Assembly (NCBI GenBank): GCA_038209195.1
Contig: JBBQXY010000002.1
Location: 27,121 to 91,120 of the forward strand
Direction of reading: 5' to 3'
Length of the DNA: 64,000 nt
Source: JBBQXY01 sp038209195
Lineage (GTDB): Bacteria > Chloroflexota > Ktedonobacteria > Ktedonobacterales > Ktedonobacteraceae
The notes beneath the pieces were generated by a model that ran no database searches, was not told where the DNA came from, and saw only the letters and a program-made list of their open reading frames with translations. Below, one piece after another: positions 49,924 to 59,634 of this stretch (position 1 is its first letter; each line of letters begins with the position of its first letter). The position numbers were made by a program, and so were the translations under genes.

Positions 49924-52344
49924 ATGATCTCTTTCCTTTTTCGCAATTTAAAGGGCTATCGTTTTCTGATCGTTCTCGCTATCGCCATGACTTTCGCGGA
50001 GGTGGGGGCCAGTATTCTATTGGCCTTCCCCCTCAAGTTTATTATCGATAAGATCACTAATCATAGTGACCCTCACTTTCTCTTTCTCAATGGCTTTCTC
50101 GACGGATTAATTACTTCCCTTGATCACTTTGGCACACGAGAGAGACTTCACAACGGAGAAGTCCACACACTGGTGGGGGTAATCATTTTCTCCGCCGCTA
50201 TGCTCATTGTGCTGGGAGGATTGAGCGCGATACTTTCCTACTTTCAACTCTTCCTGGCCTCATATATCGGACAAAACTTGACCGCACGGCTACGCAAACA
50301 ACTCTTCTCACACTTGGAACGCCTTTCGCTCGATTGGCACGGTAAGCAAAAGAAAGGCGACCTCGTACAACGCGTTACGGGTAACATTACCGATATCGAA
50401 AAGCTTGTCACCGATGGCCTGGTCGATTTGCTGGCTGGCGTTTTAACTATCATTGGCGTCACTATCGCCATGATTTTAAACAACGTGCAGTTTACCATTC
50501 TCTCCATAGTCATTGTGCCAGCACTCTTCGCGGTCGTGTTGGGTTACACGAAAGGCATCAAATCAGCCTCAAAACAAGCTTCTAAAGCAGCAGGAGAGGT
50601 TGCCAATGTCGCGACAGAGGATATTGGATCAATTACTGTCCTCAAAGCCTTTACGCTTGAGGAACGCGAAGATATTCGTTTTAAAAAATATGTCGGCAAG
50701 AATCGTGATGCTGGACTACAGGCTGGCGGCTTGCAAGCACAATTTACCCCGATTGTAGCCATTCTGGTCTCTCTAGGAACCGCCATCATCATTGGTGTCG
50801 GTGCCTATGTTGCGGGAGGCAATACCTTTTCCTTCGGTCCCCTTATTATTGTGCAAAATACGGTAACGATTGGTACCCTGACTGTCTTCCTAGCCTTACT
50901 GGGGCAATTCTATCAGCCGATGCGCGATATCTCGAAATTGACCAACGTGTACAACAGTGCTGCCTCTGGTGCCGAGCGCATTCAGGAAGTGCTAAACCAG
51001 GCTCCTGAGGTGATGGATAGGCTAGAGCCTTACAATGGGCCAGAACAGTTTCGCGGTACTATCACGTATGAAAACGTCATCTTTGGTTATTCGAAAGAGA
51101 GTGAGCCCATTTTAAAAGGCATTAACCTGCATATTCCTGCTGGTCGCAAAGTTGCCTTGGTGGGCCTCTCTGGCGGCGGTAAAACAACGTTAGTAAAGCT
51201 CATTCCGCGCTTCTACGAAATCCAGCAAGGTACCGTCAAAATTGATGGGTACGATAATCGTGCGATCCCCCTAGCGTTACTGCGCAAGAACGTAAGCCAT
51301 GTGCTGCAAGATTCCGTGCTCTTCGAGGGTACCGTCCGCGAAAATATCGCCCTGGGGAGGCCAGGGGCAACCTTTAACGAAGTCGTTGAAGCCGCGAAAA
51401 AAGCCAATATTCACGAAACGATTGGAATGTTACCGGAAGGCTACAATACGCCTGTACGCGAGCAGGGTAAGAATTTTTCAGGAGGGCAACGCCAACGCTT
51501 GGCAATTGCACGAGCCATCCTGCGTGATGCCCCCATCTTGATCCTGGACGAGCCAACCGCCAGCTTGGATGTCGAGTCTGAGGCCGAGGTCATGCATGCC
51601 ATTGATAAACTCGTCGTTGGACGCACCGTGCTCATGATCTCCCACCGTTTAAGTACCCTGGGCAATGTAGATGAGATCATCGTCCTCAAAGGTGGACGCA
51701 TTGTTGAGCAAGGTACGTTCAATGCCCTGAAACGACAAGGCGGTGTCTTCGCTAGTCTATTGGAAGAGCAGAATCGCTATAATGCTGAGCAGGCCGGTAG
51801 TAAGTCTATTCTGCGCTCAGCCTTTACGCCACTAGAACTGGCAAATCATCAAGCTCACGTTACGCCAGCACTTCGCGTCCCGCCTGAGCCTTCGCCCATA
51901 CCTGTCGCAATTCAACCACAAGTACAACCTGTCAGGACGCCTACACCGCCAGTTACACCATTTCCGCAAACGCAACCTGTCGGCAATATACAGTCAATAC
52001 AGCCAATGCAGCAACGGCAGCAGAACTCGCCACAATCTGCTCCTTTCCCCAAAGCACGTGTGTTGATCGAGTTAGATGGCAAAATCATTGGTGAGCGCGT
52101 GTTAAACAAACCTCTACTGACCATTGGACGCCTCTCAAGCAACGATGTGCAAGTGCCTTCACAACGGGTCTCGCGTCTACATGCCAAGATTCGCGGCGAG
52201 AACGGCTCCTGGCTGATCGAGGATGCGGAAAGTGCCAATGGGCTACTCTACCGGGGAAATCGAGTAGAGCGTCTTGTCCTGAGCGATGGCGACAAGGTCT
52301 ACGTCGCGCCAACAGCCATTCTACATTACAACGTGATTGCGTAA
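49924..52344 (+). CDS. ABC exporter fused to a C-terminal FHA domain
   Basis: 806 residues: six-helix exporter domain (1-340), ATPase with Walker A GLSGGGKTTL (about 417), signature FSGGQRQRLAIARA, Walker B ILILDEPTASLD. Then comes a Pro/Gln/Thr-rich linker (about 620-705) and an FHA domain with TIGRLSSNDVQVPSQRVSRLHAKI and DAESANGLLYRGNRV (key Arg, Ser-Arg-x-His, Asn-Gly all present; each under 25, cited in part). Homodimeric exporter predicted. FHA domains bind phosphothreonine, so export is probably controlled by a Ser/Thr kinase such as that at 24411. Substrate likely the ATP-grasp cluster's product. Confidence 0.9.
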   Translation: MISFLFRNLKGYRFLIVLAIAMTFAEVGASILLAFPLKFIIDKITNHSDPHFLFLNGFLDGLITSLDHFGTRERLHNGEVHTLVGVIIFSAAMLIVLGGLSAILSYFQLFLASYIGQNLTARLRKQLFSHLERLSLDWHGKQKKGDLVQRVTGNITDIEKLVTDGLVDLLAGVLTIIGVTIAMILNNVQFTILSIVIVPALFAVVLGYTKGIKSASKQASKAAGEVANVATEDIGSITVLKAFTLEEREDIRFKKYVGKNRDAGLQAGGLQAQFTPIVAILVSLGTAIIIGVGAYVAGGNTFSFGPLIIVQNTVTIGTLTVFLALLGQFYQPMRDISKLTNVYNSAASGAERIQEVLNQAPEVMDRLEPYNGPEQFRGTITYENVIFGYSKESEPILKGINLHIPAGRKVALVGLSGGGKTTLVKLIPRFYEIQQGTVKIDGYDNRAIPLALLRKNVSHVLQDSVLFEGTVRENIALGRPGATFNEVVEAAKKANIHETIGMLPEGYNTPVREQGKNFSGGQRQRLAIARAILRDAPILILDEPTASLDVESEAEVMHAIDKLVVGRTVLMISHRLSTLGNVDEIIVLKGGRIVEQGTFNALKRQGGVFASLLEEQNRYNAEQAGSKSILRSAFTPLELANHQAHVTPALRVPPEPSPIPVAIQPQVQPVRTPTPPVTPFPQTQPVGNIQSIQPMQQRQQNSPQSAPFPKARVLIELDGKIIGERVLNKPLLTIGRLSSNDVQVPSQRVSRLHAKIRGENGSWLIEDAESANGLLYRGNRVERLVLSDGDKVYVAPTAILHYNVIA

Positions 52345-52374
52345 TGGTTGAGGACGGACCGAGGCTTCATCACA

Positions 52375-52434
52375 GCATGGAAGGGTTGAGGGCTGCGCTG
52401 CCATATGGCAGCGCAGCCCTCAACCCTTCCATGC
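52375..52434. terminator. perfect 60-bp palindrome after the ABC-FHA gene
   Basis: 52375-52404 is the exact reverse complement of 52405-52434, centre CATATG, no loop, G+C-rich. It begins 31 bases after the stop codon. No U-tract. Marks the end of the ATP-grasp/ABC transcript. Confidence 0.7.
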
Positions 52435-52545
52435 ATCGCGTGTCACTCTAGCGGCAACTATCCCCGTTTCATATTGCTGAAGCGTCTGAATTAGTAGTAC
52501 GATAGGTCAACGCAATACTACCAAACTGGCAAGGATTGTAGCAGT

Positions 52546-53823
52546 ATGCACAGCAAAAACGCAGAGTTTCCCATAGAACCTACAGCGACGCCAACACCCA
52601 AGAAAGAGCTGCAAACATTTCGCGCTCTACGGCATCGTGACTTCAGCATTTTATGGGTAAGTCTAATTGTCTCCTCCATTGGGACGTGGATGCAGATTGT
52701 GGCGCAGAGCCTCCTTGTGCTCAAAATCACCCATAATTCGGCTTTGGCGCTGGGTACCGTTTCCCTGGCGCAGGCCATTTCATTCTTTCTCTTCGCATTA
52801 GTAGGAGGTAGCCTCGCCGATCGCATAGATAAACGCCGCCTGTTGTTCTTCACACAAAGTCTGTCAATGATTCTGGCCTTCGTGCTCGGTATCTTAACGA
52901 TTATGGGCGTGATTCAAGTCTGGATGATTGTGATAATCGCGTTTTGCTCTGGCACGGTTTTAAGTTTCGACCAGCCGACGCGCTCTGCCCTCGTCCCCGT
53001 CCTGGTACCCAGAGAGGATTTGATGAACGCCATCTCACTGCAATCCATTGTTTTCAATGGTTCGGCGGTCGTCGGTCCGGCATTGGGTGGTATTACCATT
53101 GGCCTGATTGGCTACGCGGGTAATTTCTTTCTCAATAGTGCCAGTTACCTCGCTGTGTTGATAGCCTTATTTTTCCTGCACGTTCCCAAAGAGGCAGCGG
53201 CTCTGAGTACGGAGAAACGGGGGCCGATGCTTGCGCAGATTCGAGCCTCCTTGGCGACGGTAGGGCGTGATGAAGCGTTACCCTGGATACTGTCTGGCTA
53301 TGGAGCCTTACTCTTTTTCGGCCCATCGACCTCGCTCATTCTCCCCCTCTTCGCGCTACAAATCTTGCACCTGAATCCTTTTCAGGTTGGGTTATTATTC
53401 TCTGCCGCGGGACTCGGTACGATCATTGGCGCCTTAAGCATTGCCTCGCTCGGTGATTTCCGCAACAAAGGCTGGCTCCTCCTCATCTCATTCCTGGTCT
53501 GGGCATTCGCGTTGCTATTGTTTGCTCTCAGCCATGCGCTCTGGCTCTCTATGCTAGCGTTGCTACTCTTTGGTCTCGCCCAGAATGGCGTTGGCGCAAC
53601 CACTATTACATTGATGCAGACGCGAGTGCCGCCCCAGATGCGCGGTCGTGTCATGAGCCTGAACACGCTCTTTATTATGGGTATCCGCCCCTTGGGCGAT
53701 TTCCCGGCAGGCGCATTAATTGGGCTGATTGGTGGCCCTTTTACTGTGGTTATCAGCGCGGCGATTGTCGGGGGGTACACGCTCTTTTTGCTGCTGGCAC
53801 GTCCGGTGATACGGAACTTGTGA
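52546..53823 (+). CDS. MFS transporter (EntS/MFS_3 type)
   Basis: 425 residues, twelve predicted helices after a 35-residue cytoplasmic tail. Loop 2-3 carries GGSLADRIDKRRLLFF, the MFS A-motif form, and there is a related QMRGRVMSLNTLFIMGIRPL near helix 10. This subfamily exports siderophores or macrolides and other drugs; substrate unknown. Separated from the ABC-FHA gene by the palindrome at 52375, so probably its own transcript. AAGGAT lies 10 bases before ATG 52546. Confidence 0.88.
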   Translation: MHSKNAEFPIEPTATPTPKKELQTFRALRHRDFSILWVSLIVSSIGTWMQIVAQSLLVLKITHNSALALGTVSLAQAISFFLFALVGGSLADRIDKRRLLFFTQSLSMILAFVLGILTIMGVIQVWMIVIIAFCSGTVLSFDQPTRSALVPVLVPREDLMNAISLQSIVFNGSAVVGPALGGITIGLIGYAGNFFLNSASYLAVLIALFFLHVPKEAAALSTEKRGPMLAQIRASLATVGRDEALPWILSGYGALLFFGPSTSLILPLFALQILHLNPFQVGLLFSAAGLGTIIGALSIASLGDFRNKGWLLLISFLVWAFALLLFALSHALWLSMLALLLFGLAQNGVGATTITLMQTRVPPQMRGRVMSLNTLFIMGIRPLGDFPAGALIGLIGGPFTVVISAAIVGGYTLFLLLARPVIRNL

Positions 53824-53901
53824 TAGGGAAGAGCTATTGCAAATCCTCCTCCCCTATGCTACCATCGTCTTACTTCGTTCAGTTAGCAGAAAGAGATTAG
53901 T

Positions 53902-54078
53902 ATGGTACGCTTCCGCAGTGATTGGTTGTTATGGGCTGTTTTTGCCATTGCCTTGGTTCTGGTAGCCTATAACATGATAACGGGACAAAAGCCAAGCTCA
54001 ACGTTGATCATGATACAACTGCTAGGTTTAGGCTGTGGTTTGATTGCTATGATGCGTCGCCGTGCCAGGAAACGGTAG
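53902..54078 (+). CDS. small two-helix membrane protein (58 aa)
   Basis: Begins MVRFRSDWLLWAVFAIALVL and has two hydrophobic segments (WLLWAVFAIALVLVAY; TLIMIQLLGLGCGLIAM) joined by a short polar turn, then MRRRARKR at the end. AAAGAG precedes ATG 53902 by about 8 bases. It follows the MFS gene after 78 bases and is convergent with the CHAT gene. Family not recognised; the clear two-helix layout and positive-inside end suggest a real protein. Confidence 0.6.
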   Translation: MVRFRSDWLLWAVFAIALVLVAYNMITGQKPSSTLIMIQLLGLGCGLIAMMRRRARKR

Positions 54079-54090
54079 TCTGCTTGCCCC

Positions 54091-57000
54091 TTAAGCCAGG
54101 CCATGTTCTTTGAGCAGCTTCACGTATGCCTCTTCCAGGTGTTGATTCGCGACGAGCGCATCCACGCTAGCTTGCAAATCTTGGCGTGCCGGATGTCCAA
54201 GGCGTTGGTCCAGGGCGAGAGCCTGCACCCAGCATTCAAGTGCGCGTTGGTAGTGGTGCTGTATCTGACTCAATATACCCTGACGGCGTAGCACCGCGCA
54301 GCGCTCTGCTGGCGTATCGAGCTCGGCAGCAATTTTGAACGCGTCCCGATAGCAACGCTCCGCCTCCCCGAAGTGCTGTAGAACTCGAAATACATCGCCT
54401 AAGCCACGTAGAGCACGCCCCTCGATCTGATGCGCCTCTTGCTCCTGACCTATTACAAGGGCTTGTTCATAATATTCTTTCGCGGCAAGATGCTCCTCCT
54501 CGTCAAAGGAAATAGCCGCCAGAGAATTCATTACTCGCGCCTGATCAACGCGATCACCCAGGTTCGCGAAGATCGATTGCGCCTCTTCATAGTAGCCACG
54601 CGCATCCCCGTAATTGTGGCGTTCACGTGCAATATCGCCCATCGCTCGCAAAGCCCAACCTTCACCACGTGGAATATGCTGCTCGCGGAAGATAGCAATG
54701 GCATCGCTACAGATATGTTCCGCGCTATCGAGTTTCCCTTGATCCATATAGACCACGCTCTGGTCAGCCAGCACCCAGGCTTGACCAGCGCGCAAGCCCA
54801 GCGCGTTAAAGAGCCGCAGGGCCTCCTCATAATCAGCCAGCGCCTTACTATAGCTCCCCAACGCTTCATGAACCGTTCCCCGGTCGCGCAAGGCCGTGGC
54901 GCAACCTTCATCACTATGCAAGTTGCGAAACGTGGTGAGAGCCAGCTCAAAATGGCCTAAGGCATCGTAATACACACCATAGCCCCGACTGACTTCTCCA
55001 ACTACTACCTGCATCCAGGCCTCACCTCTGGTATTGCCAACTTCCCGAAAGAGTTGTAAAGCTTCTTGGGCATACTGACCAGCTTGCTTGAAATGTCCCT
55101 CTTCCCGAAAGAGCATCGCCAGTTCGTAGAGTGCCCAACCAGCATCCACGCGTTCATTCATTTCACGATGCAACGCTACGCTGTGCGTGAGACACCCCAC
55201 CGCGACGGCATATTGCCCCAACTGACGTAGTATTGCGCCCAGGCAACATTGTATCTGCCCCTCACCCGTTTTATCGCCAAGTCGCAGGGCATGGACTTCC
55301 GCACGTCGTAACATACTCATCAATGCCCGCCCATGGCCACGTCCTCCTAAAGCCCACGAGGCTTTCACCGCGAGTCGTACCGCCTCTTGCAAATCCTGCA
55401 CCTCACCTGCGGCTTCCAAGTGCTCATACGCCACGAGCCATTCTTCCGCGCTGGGCTGAGGCTGACTATGGTAATACGCCGCGACGATACGATGCACGCG
55501 CCGCCGCTCATCTAACGGCAAGTAGGAGAGCGCAAAGTTGCGCACCTGGGCATGAATGACGTAGACGCGCCCATCAAACTGCATGAAGGATGCCTGCACC
55601 AATTCATCGCGAGCATCGCGCCAATGCTGCGCTAACTCTGTCGGTGCCACAGTACTGGCTTGCCGCGCTGAAGCTTGTCGCTGAACATCGGTACCGCTTG
55701 GCGCCGACTCCACATTCTCTCCCTCATGAGCAGTTGATACAGAAGCGGCAGAGGCAGCAGAGACATTAGAGGCAGTAGGGGCCACCAACATAACGATCTG
55801 TTCGCGGCTGAATGGTAAACGAAATGCCGCCAAGTACGAAAGTAGCAAGCGAGCCAGTGGGGTAAGACGTCGATAGGCTACATCGAGGACAGCCGTGATG
55901 CCTGCCAGTTGGGTATCGCGCAGTTCGTCACGCACTTCCTCCAATGAACGGGATGCGGCCTCTGGTGTATAGAGTCTACCGCCGATAGAGCGAGCGGTAC
56001 CGAAGATCAATTCCGCGCCAAGCGGATAGCCATCGAGCAGGGTGCATATGTCACCGAGGATATCTTGTTGCCGCTTATCATCAAGGTGTATATGCTGATC
56101 CAATCCGCTCTCAGCCGCCAGATATGTAAAGAGTTTGAGCAGATCGGCATCTGCCATCTTGCCAACATGATATTCGTACCACCGATACTGCGCGCCATCA
56201 CGAACGACGCCAGAAACAGGATTCGAGCGCGACGAGACCAGTACAACTACTTCTTGTGGCAACGAGCTAAGAAAATGATGCCACAGTTCTAGCTGTGAAT
56301 GCTCTTTCACATCCTCGAAGCTATCCAAAAGCAACAGGCAAGGTAACTCCCGGCTTGCTCGTGAATGTAACACACTGAGAACGAGCTCCTGACGGTAGTT
56401 CAACTCATCGGCGTGGGCGGTACGCATCACCACATGTAATTGATGCGCAATATCGATTAGGGCCTCGTTGAACAGTTTCCCCTCCTGCAAGGAGAGGCCG
56501 ATGACGCCGCCAGAGAACTTTTCGCGATTCCGCCGTACTGCTTCGTGGGCCAGCGTACTCTTACCTATACCAGCAGGACCAGTCAATACAATATGATGGG
56601 TGTCGAGGCGCAGTTTATTCTGCCCATTAGTGTTAGCTCCTTCGCCGTTGGCAGCCGCAGTGAGCAAAACATCCAGATCATGCAATTCCTGTTCACGTCC
56701 CACAAAGGTACGCGAAACCCCCAGGTGTGCTAAAGGGTGATCGTGCTGATCTTCGCCAGTATCTCGACCCGCTAACAGTGCCACAGGCCCTTCTTGTCCT
56801 TCAGCGACATGCCGATAGAGCACGGGAATGAACCATCCCTGATGATGATGCTTAGGCAACATAGCGTGACGCGCGCGGGATAAGCCCTCTTCCAGCGTGC
56901 GGCCTTGCGCCAATGCCTCGTAGAAATGAAACATAAAGGTGGGGCCGAGGTCATCCTGGAGCGAAAAAGGCATGGCTACCACGGCTGGTATCTGGGCCAT

Positions 57001-58038
57001 CACCAGTGCCGTTGCCAGGGTCGCATCAAAGGCAATGCCGCGCTGTTGTCGGCGCGCATCCTCACCGCCGAACATTGCGGTATCGCAGGCGGAGAAAACA
57101 GCTAAACGCACATCGCTACTGATAAAAAGTTCACGCAACGATTGCGTGTCAATGTAGCGATTATTCCCTTCTTCATTACAGAAGCAGAGATAGGTCTGTG
57201 CCTTCACACGGTTGAGGGTGGTGCCGCACCTGCCACATTTGCGAGCGTCGGCCGCGTTTAAAGCCTCACAGATGCCATTTGGACAGAGACGACCATACGC
57301 GCCGTGTCCATCAAAGTGGATAGCATAACAAGGCAAAGACGTCTCTTGATCATCAAACACACCGGCCCCCCCACAATTGCTGAGGTAACCTACCAGATCA
57401 TCAAATGTCACCTGCTCCAAGCGATCTAAAAAAATTTGTCCATTCTCAATCTGCTCTGCTAAGGCACGCCGCAACGCTTCATAACTGCGCTCTGTCTCCA
57501 ACGCCACACAATCTCTCGGTGAGGCACTGATATACAGGAGCCGCATTGGTGGATGAACGGGCAGTTCACAACCCAGGAGAGGTTCACCGGGGCGTAAGAG
57601 GGCACGCGTCAGCGTAAAGATCCCCGCCGCCAGCAAAAAATGTTCGCCATTGTGTAGCAGTTCCCAGGGGTAGCGCACAAATTCATCGCACCCTTGCGCA
57701 AAACTGAAGGTAAGAGCTACGGTTCCACGTCGTCGCAGTGTGCGCTGAATAACGCCGCGCAGCATCGCCTGCACTGACTGTTCGGAGGGTTCACTTCGAC
57801 TAGCACCCGGTGTTTCAGAACCACACAAAGCTAAAAAGAGCCGATAGCCAATTTCACGCAAGTCGGCATCGGTACTCTCCTGGCTATTGAGCTTCTTATG
57901 CAAGGTAGTAAGTTGTCTGGTGGAATAGGGAGGAACAAAATTTCCGCTTACAGTATGGCCCGACCAGTTCTCTTTCACTTGCAGCTCAAAATTACCATTG
58001 TCAAGACTGCGAAATAGTAGGTTTAATGTCTCTCCCAT
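54091..58038 (-). CDS. CHAT caspase-like protease fused to STAND NTPase and TPR repeats
   Basis: 1315 residues. CHAT protease domain (about 100-400): catalytic His245 in HFDGHGAYG and Cys318 in SACDTAMFGG; between them a zinc-ribbon-like insert with several Cys (CPNGIC, CGRCGTTL, LCFC). Then a STAND/NB-ARC ATPase: Walker A GPAGIGKSTLAHEA (about 490), Walker B LLLLDSFEDV, VVLVSSRSNPV. A winged-helix-like region follows, then many TPRs (about 900-1300; for example QAGQYAQEALQLFREVGNTR). Likely a ligand-triggered protease switch, as in cell-death or defence proteins. ATG 58038 chosen; GTG 58056 is possible. Stands alone. Confidence 0.9.
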   Translation of the reverse strand: MGETLNLLFRSLDNGNFELQVKENWSGHTVSGNFVPPYSTRQLTTLHKKLNSQESTDADLREIGYRLFLALCGSETPGASRSEPSEQSVQAMLRGVIQRTLRRRGTVALTFSFAQGCDEFVRYPWELLHNGEHFLLAAGIFTLTRALLRPGEPLLGCELPVHPPMRLLYISASPRDCVALETERSYEALRRALAEQIENGQIFLDRLEQVTFDDLVGYLSNCGGAGVFDDQETSLPCYAIHFDGHGAYGRLCPNGICEALNAADARKCGRCGTTLNRVKAQTYLCFCNEEGNNRYIDTQSLRELFISSDVRLAVFSACDTAMFGGEDARRQQRGIAFDATLATALVMAQIPAVVAMPFSLQDDLGPTFMFHFYEALAQGRTLEEGLSRARHAMLPKHHHQGWFIPVLYRHVAEGQEGPVALLAGRDTGEDQHDHPLAHLGVSRTFVGREQELHDLDVLLTAAANGEGANTNGQNKLRLDTHHIVLTGPAGIGKSTLAHEAVRRNREKFSGGVIGLSLQEGKLFNEALIDIAHQLHVVMRTAHADELNYRQELVLSVLHSRASRELPCLLLLDSFEDVKEHSQLELWHHFLSSLPQEVVVLVSSRSNPVSGVVRDGAQYRWYEYHVGKMADADLLKLFTYLAAESGLDQHIHLDDKRQQDILGDICTLLDGYPLGAELIFGTARSIGGRLYTPEAASRSLEEVRDELRDTQLAGITAVLDVAYRRLTPLARLLLSYLAAFRLPFSREQIVMLVAPTASNVSAASAASVSTAHEGENVESAPSGTDVQRQASARQASTVAPTELAQHWRDARDELVQASFMQFDGRVYVIHAQVRNFALSYLPLDERRRVHRIVAAYYHSQPQPSAEEWLVAYEHLEAAGEVQDLQEAVRLAVKASWALGGRGHGRALMSMLRRAEVHALRLGDKTGEGQIQCCLGAILRQLGQYAVAVGCLTHSVALHREMNERVDAGWALYELAMLFREEGHFKQAGQYAQEALQLFREVGNTRGEAWMQVVVGEVSRGYGVYYDALGHFELALTTFRNLHSDEGCATALRDRGTVHEALGSYSKALADYEEALRLFNALGLRAGQAWVLADQSVVYMDQGKLDSAEHICSDAIAIFREQHIPRGEGWALRAMGDIARERHNYGDARGYYEEAQSIFANLGDRVDQARVMNSLAAISFDEEEHLAAKEYYEQALVIGQEQEAHQIEGRALRGLGDVFRVLQHFGEAERCYRDAFKIAAELDTPAERCAVLRRQGILSQIQHHYQRALECWVQALALDQRLGHPARQDLQASVDALVANQHLEEAYVKLLKEHGLA

Positions 58039-58177
58039 CTGCCTGACATCTCTCACATTCTGTTCACTATGGCCGTGTTAAAGAGGCTGTATGCGTACAC
58101 CAGGTTGTTACTAATATATATCTGCGGCAAGTATAGCACAATTCTTGTGCTACACGAAATACGTTTTGCATACAAAA

Positions 58178-58216
58178 AGCTGTGTAGTACAAATCAATAA
58201 TCGGTACTGCACAGCT
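58178..58216 (-). terminator. imperfect hairpin after obg
   Basis: Arms 58178-58190 and 58204-58216 pair with one mismatch, loop 13. It starts 20 bases beyond the obg stop codon; the reverse strand then has TTTTTGT, a short U-tract. Confidence 0.6.
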
Positions 58217-58235
58217 CCGTACGAGCAAGATGCTA

Positions 58236-59534
58236 CTATTCGCCCCAGATTAATTCGACTTTGCCGAAGCGCACGACATCGCCAACTGTGACGCCCGCCT
58301 CTTCGAGGGCTTTCGTGACACCCATCTTCCTGAGGGTCACTTGTAGCCGATCCATGCCCTCTTCACTCTCAATATCAGTCATACTGACGGCGCGCTCCAC
58401 ACGCTTCCCACGCACAATATAGATGTCCTTTTCTTTGCTTACGGTAAAGGCATCGTCTGGCTGTGGACGCAAGATAGTACCAGCCATGGCGGGATTAGCC
58501 TCTGCTTGCGCCGCCTCCTCTTGCCGTATCTCGTTTAAGCGTAGGGCGGTATATTGCATCAACTCGGCTGTCCCCTGGTGGGCGGCGGCTGAAATGGCAA
58601 AGACGGTGTAGCCAGCCGCTTCGGCCTTTGCTTTCAAAGCGGGCCAGCGTTCCTGGGCTTCCTGCAAGTCCATTTTGTTGAAGACCACGATTTGTGGTCG
58701 ATGAGCCAGTTGCTCATCGTAGCCACGCAATTCCTGGTTGATAGTCAAGAAATCTTGCCAGGGGTCGCGCTCAAATGATGCGCCATCGAGCATGTGAATG
58801 AGCAAACGTGTCCGACGTACATGGCGCAGAAATTCATGGCCCAGACCGACGCCTTGCGCGGCCCCTTCTATCAAACCAGGAATATCGGCCAACACAAAGC
58901 CGTACTCGTCGCCGCTGGCAACCTGACCAACAGCGACCACGCCAAGGTTGGGTGTTAGTGTGGTAAACGGATAGTCAGCGATTTTGGGATGGGCGGCTGT
59001 CACCACGGAAAGCAACGTCGATTTACCCGCGTTGGGGTAGCCCACCAAGCCAACATCCGCGATCAAGCGCAGCTCAAGGAGTATCCAGTGTTCCTCCCCC
59101 GGTTCACCCTTCTGGGCCTCATGTGGAGCTTGATGAGTAGAGGTCGCAAAATGAGTATTGCCCAGACCGCCACGCCCGCCACGTGCGACCATCACCTGCT
59201 GCCCCTCCTCGACCAGGTCGGCGATGATTTCATTCGTATCCGCATCGCGGACAATGGTGCCACATGGCACCGCCAGGATGACATCATCACCCTTGGCTCC
59301 ATGCATTTTCTGTCGTAGCCCGTCGCCACCAGAATTTGCTTTAAAATGATGACGGTAGCGGTAATCAATAAGTGTGTTCAGATTCGTCGTTGCTTGCAGG
59401 TAGACGCTACCACCTCTACCACCATCACCGCCATCGGGGCCGCCCAAAGGGGCAAATGGTTCGCGACGGAAGTGGCGGGAGCCGTTGCCTCCATCGCCCG
59501 CCTTCACAAATACCTTGGTATGATCATAAAACAT
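58236..59534 (-). CDS. obg: GTPase Obg/CgtA
   Basis: Ribosome-assembly and stress GTPase. Glycine-rich Obg fold at the start (FVKAGDGGNGSRHFRREPFA, GGPDGGDGGRGGSVYL). G domain: VGYPNAGKST (G1), DIPGLIEGAAQGVGLGHEFL (G3), FNKMD (G4), ISAAAHQGTAEL (G5). C-terminal OCT domain about 345-432 (RAVSMTDIESEEGMDRLQ...FGKVELIWGE, cited in parts), present in many but not all bacteria. 432 residues, normal for the three-domain form. It lies between the CHAT gene and the NRAMP-like gene, all on the minus strand. Confidence 0.96.
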   Translation of the reverse strand: MFYDHTKVFVKAGDGGNGSRHFRREPFAPLGGPDGGDGGRGGSVYLQATTNLNTLIDYRYRHHFKANSGGDGLRQKMHGAKGDDVILAVPCGTIVRDADTNEIIADLVEEGQQVMVARGGRGGLGNTHFATSTHQAPHEAQKGEPGEEHWILLELRLIADVGLVGYPNAGKSTLLSVVTAAHPKIADYPFTTLTPNLGVVAVGQVASGDEYGFVLADIPGLIEGAAQGVGLGHEFLRHVRRTRLLIHMLDGASFERDPWQDFLTINQELRGYDEQLAHRPQIVVFNKMDLQEAQERWPALKAKAEAAGYTVFAISAAAHQGTAELMQYTALRLNEIRQEEAAQAEANPAMAGTILRPQPDDAFTVSKEKDIYIVRGKRVERAVSMTDIESEEGMDRLQVTLRKMGVTKALEEAGVTVGDVVRFGKVELIWGE

Positions 59535-59634
59535 GCTGTGCCTATCCTAACGCAGTACAGTATCCTGCTAATGTCTCGTTTTCTTTTCGGTGCAAACGAG
59601 TATACCATATTGACCGCTATGGCGCTACTCAAAT

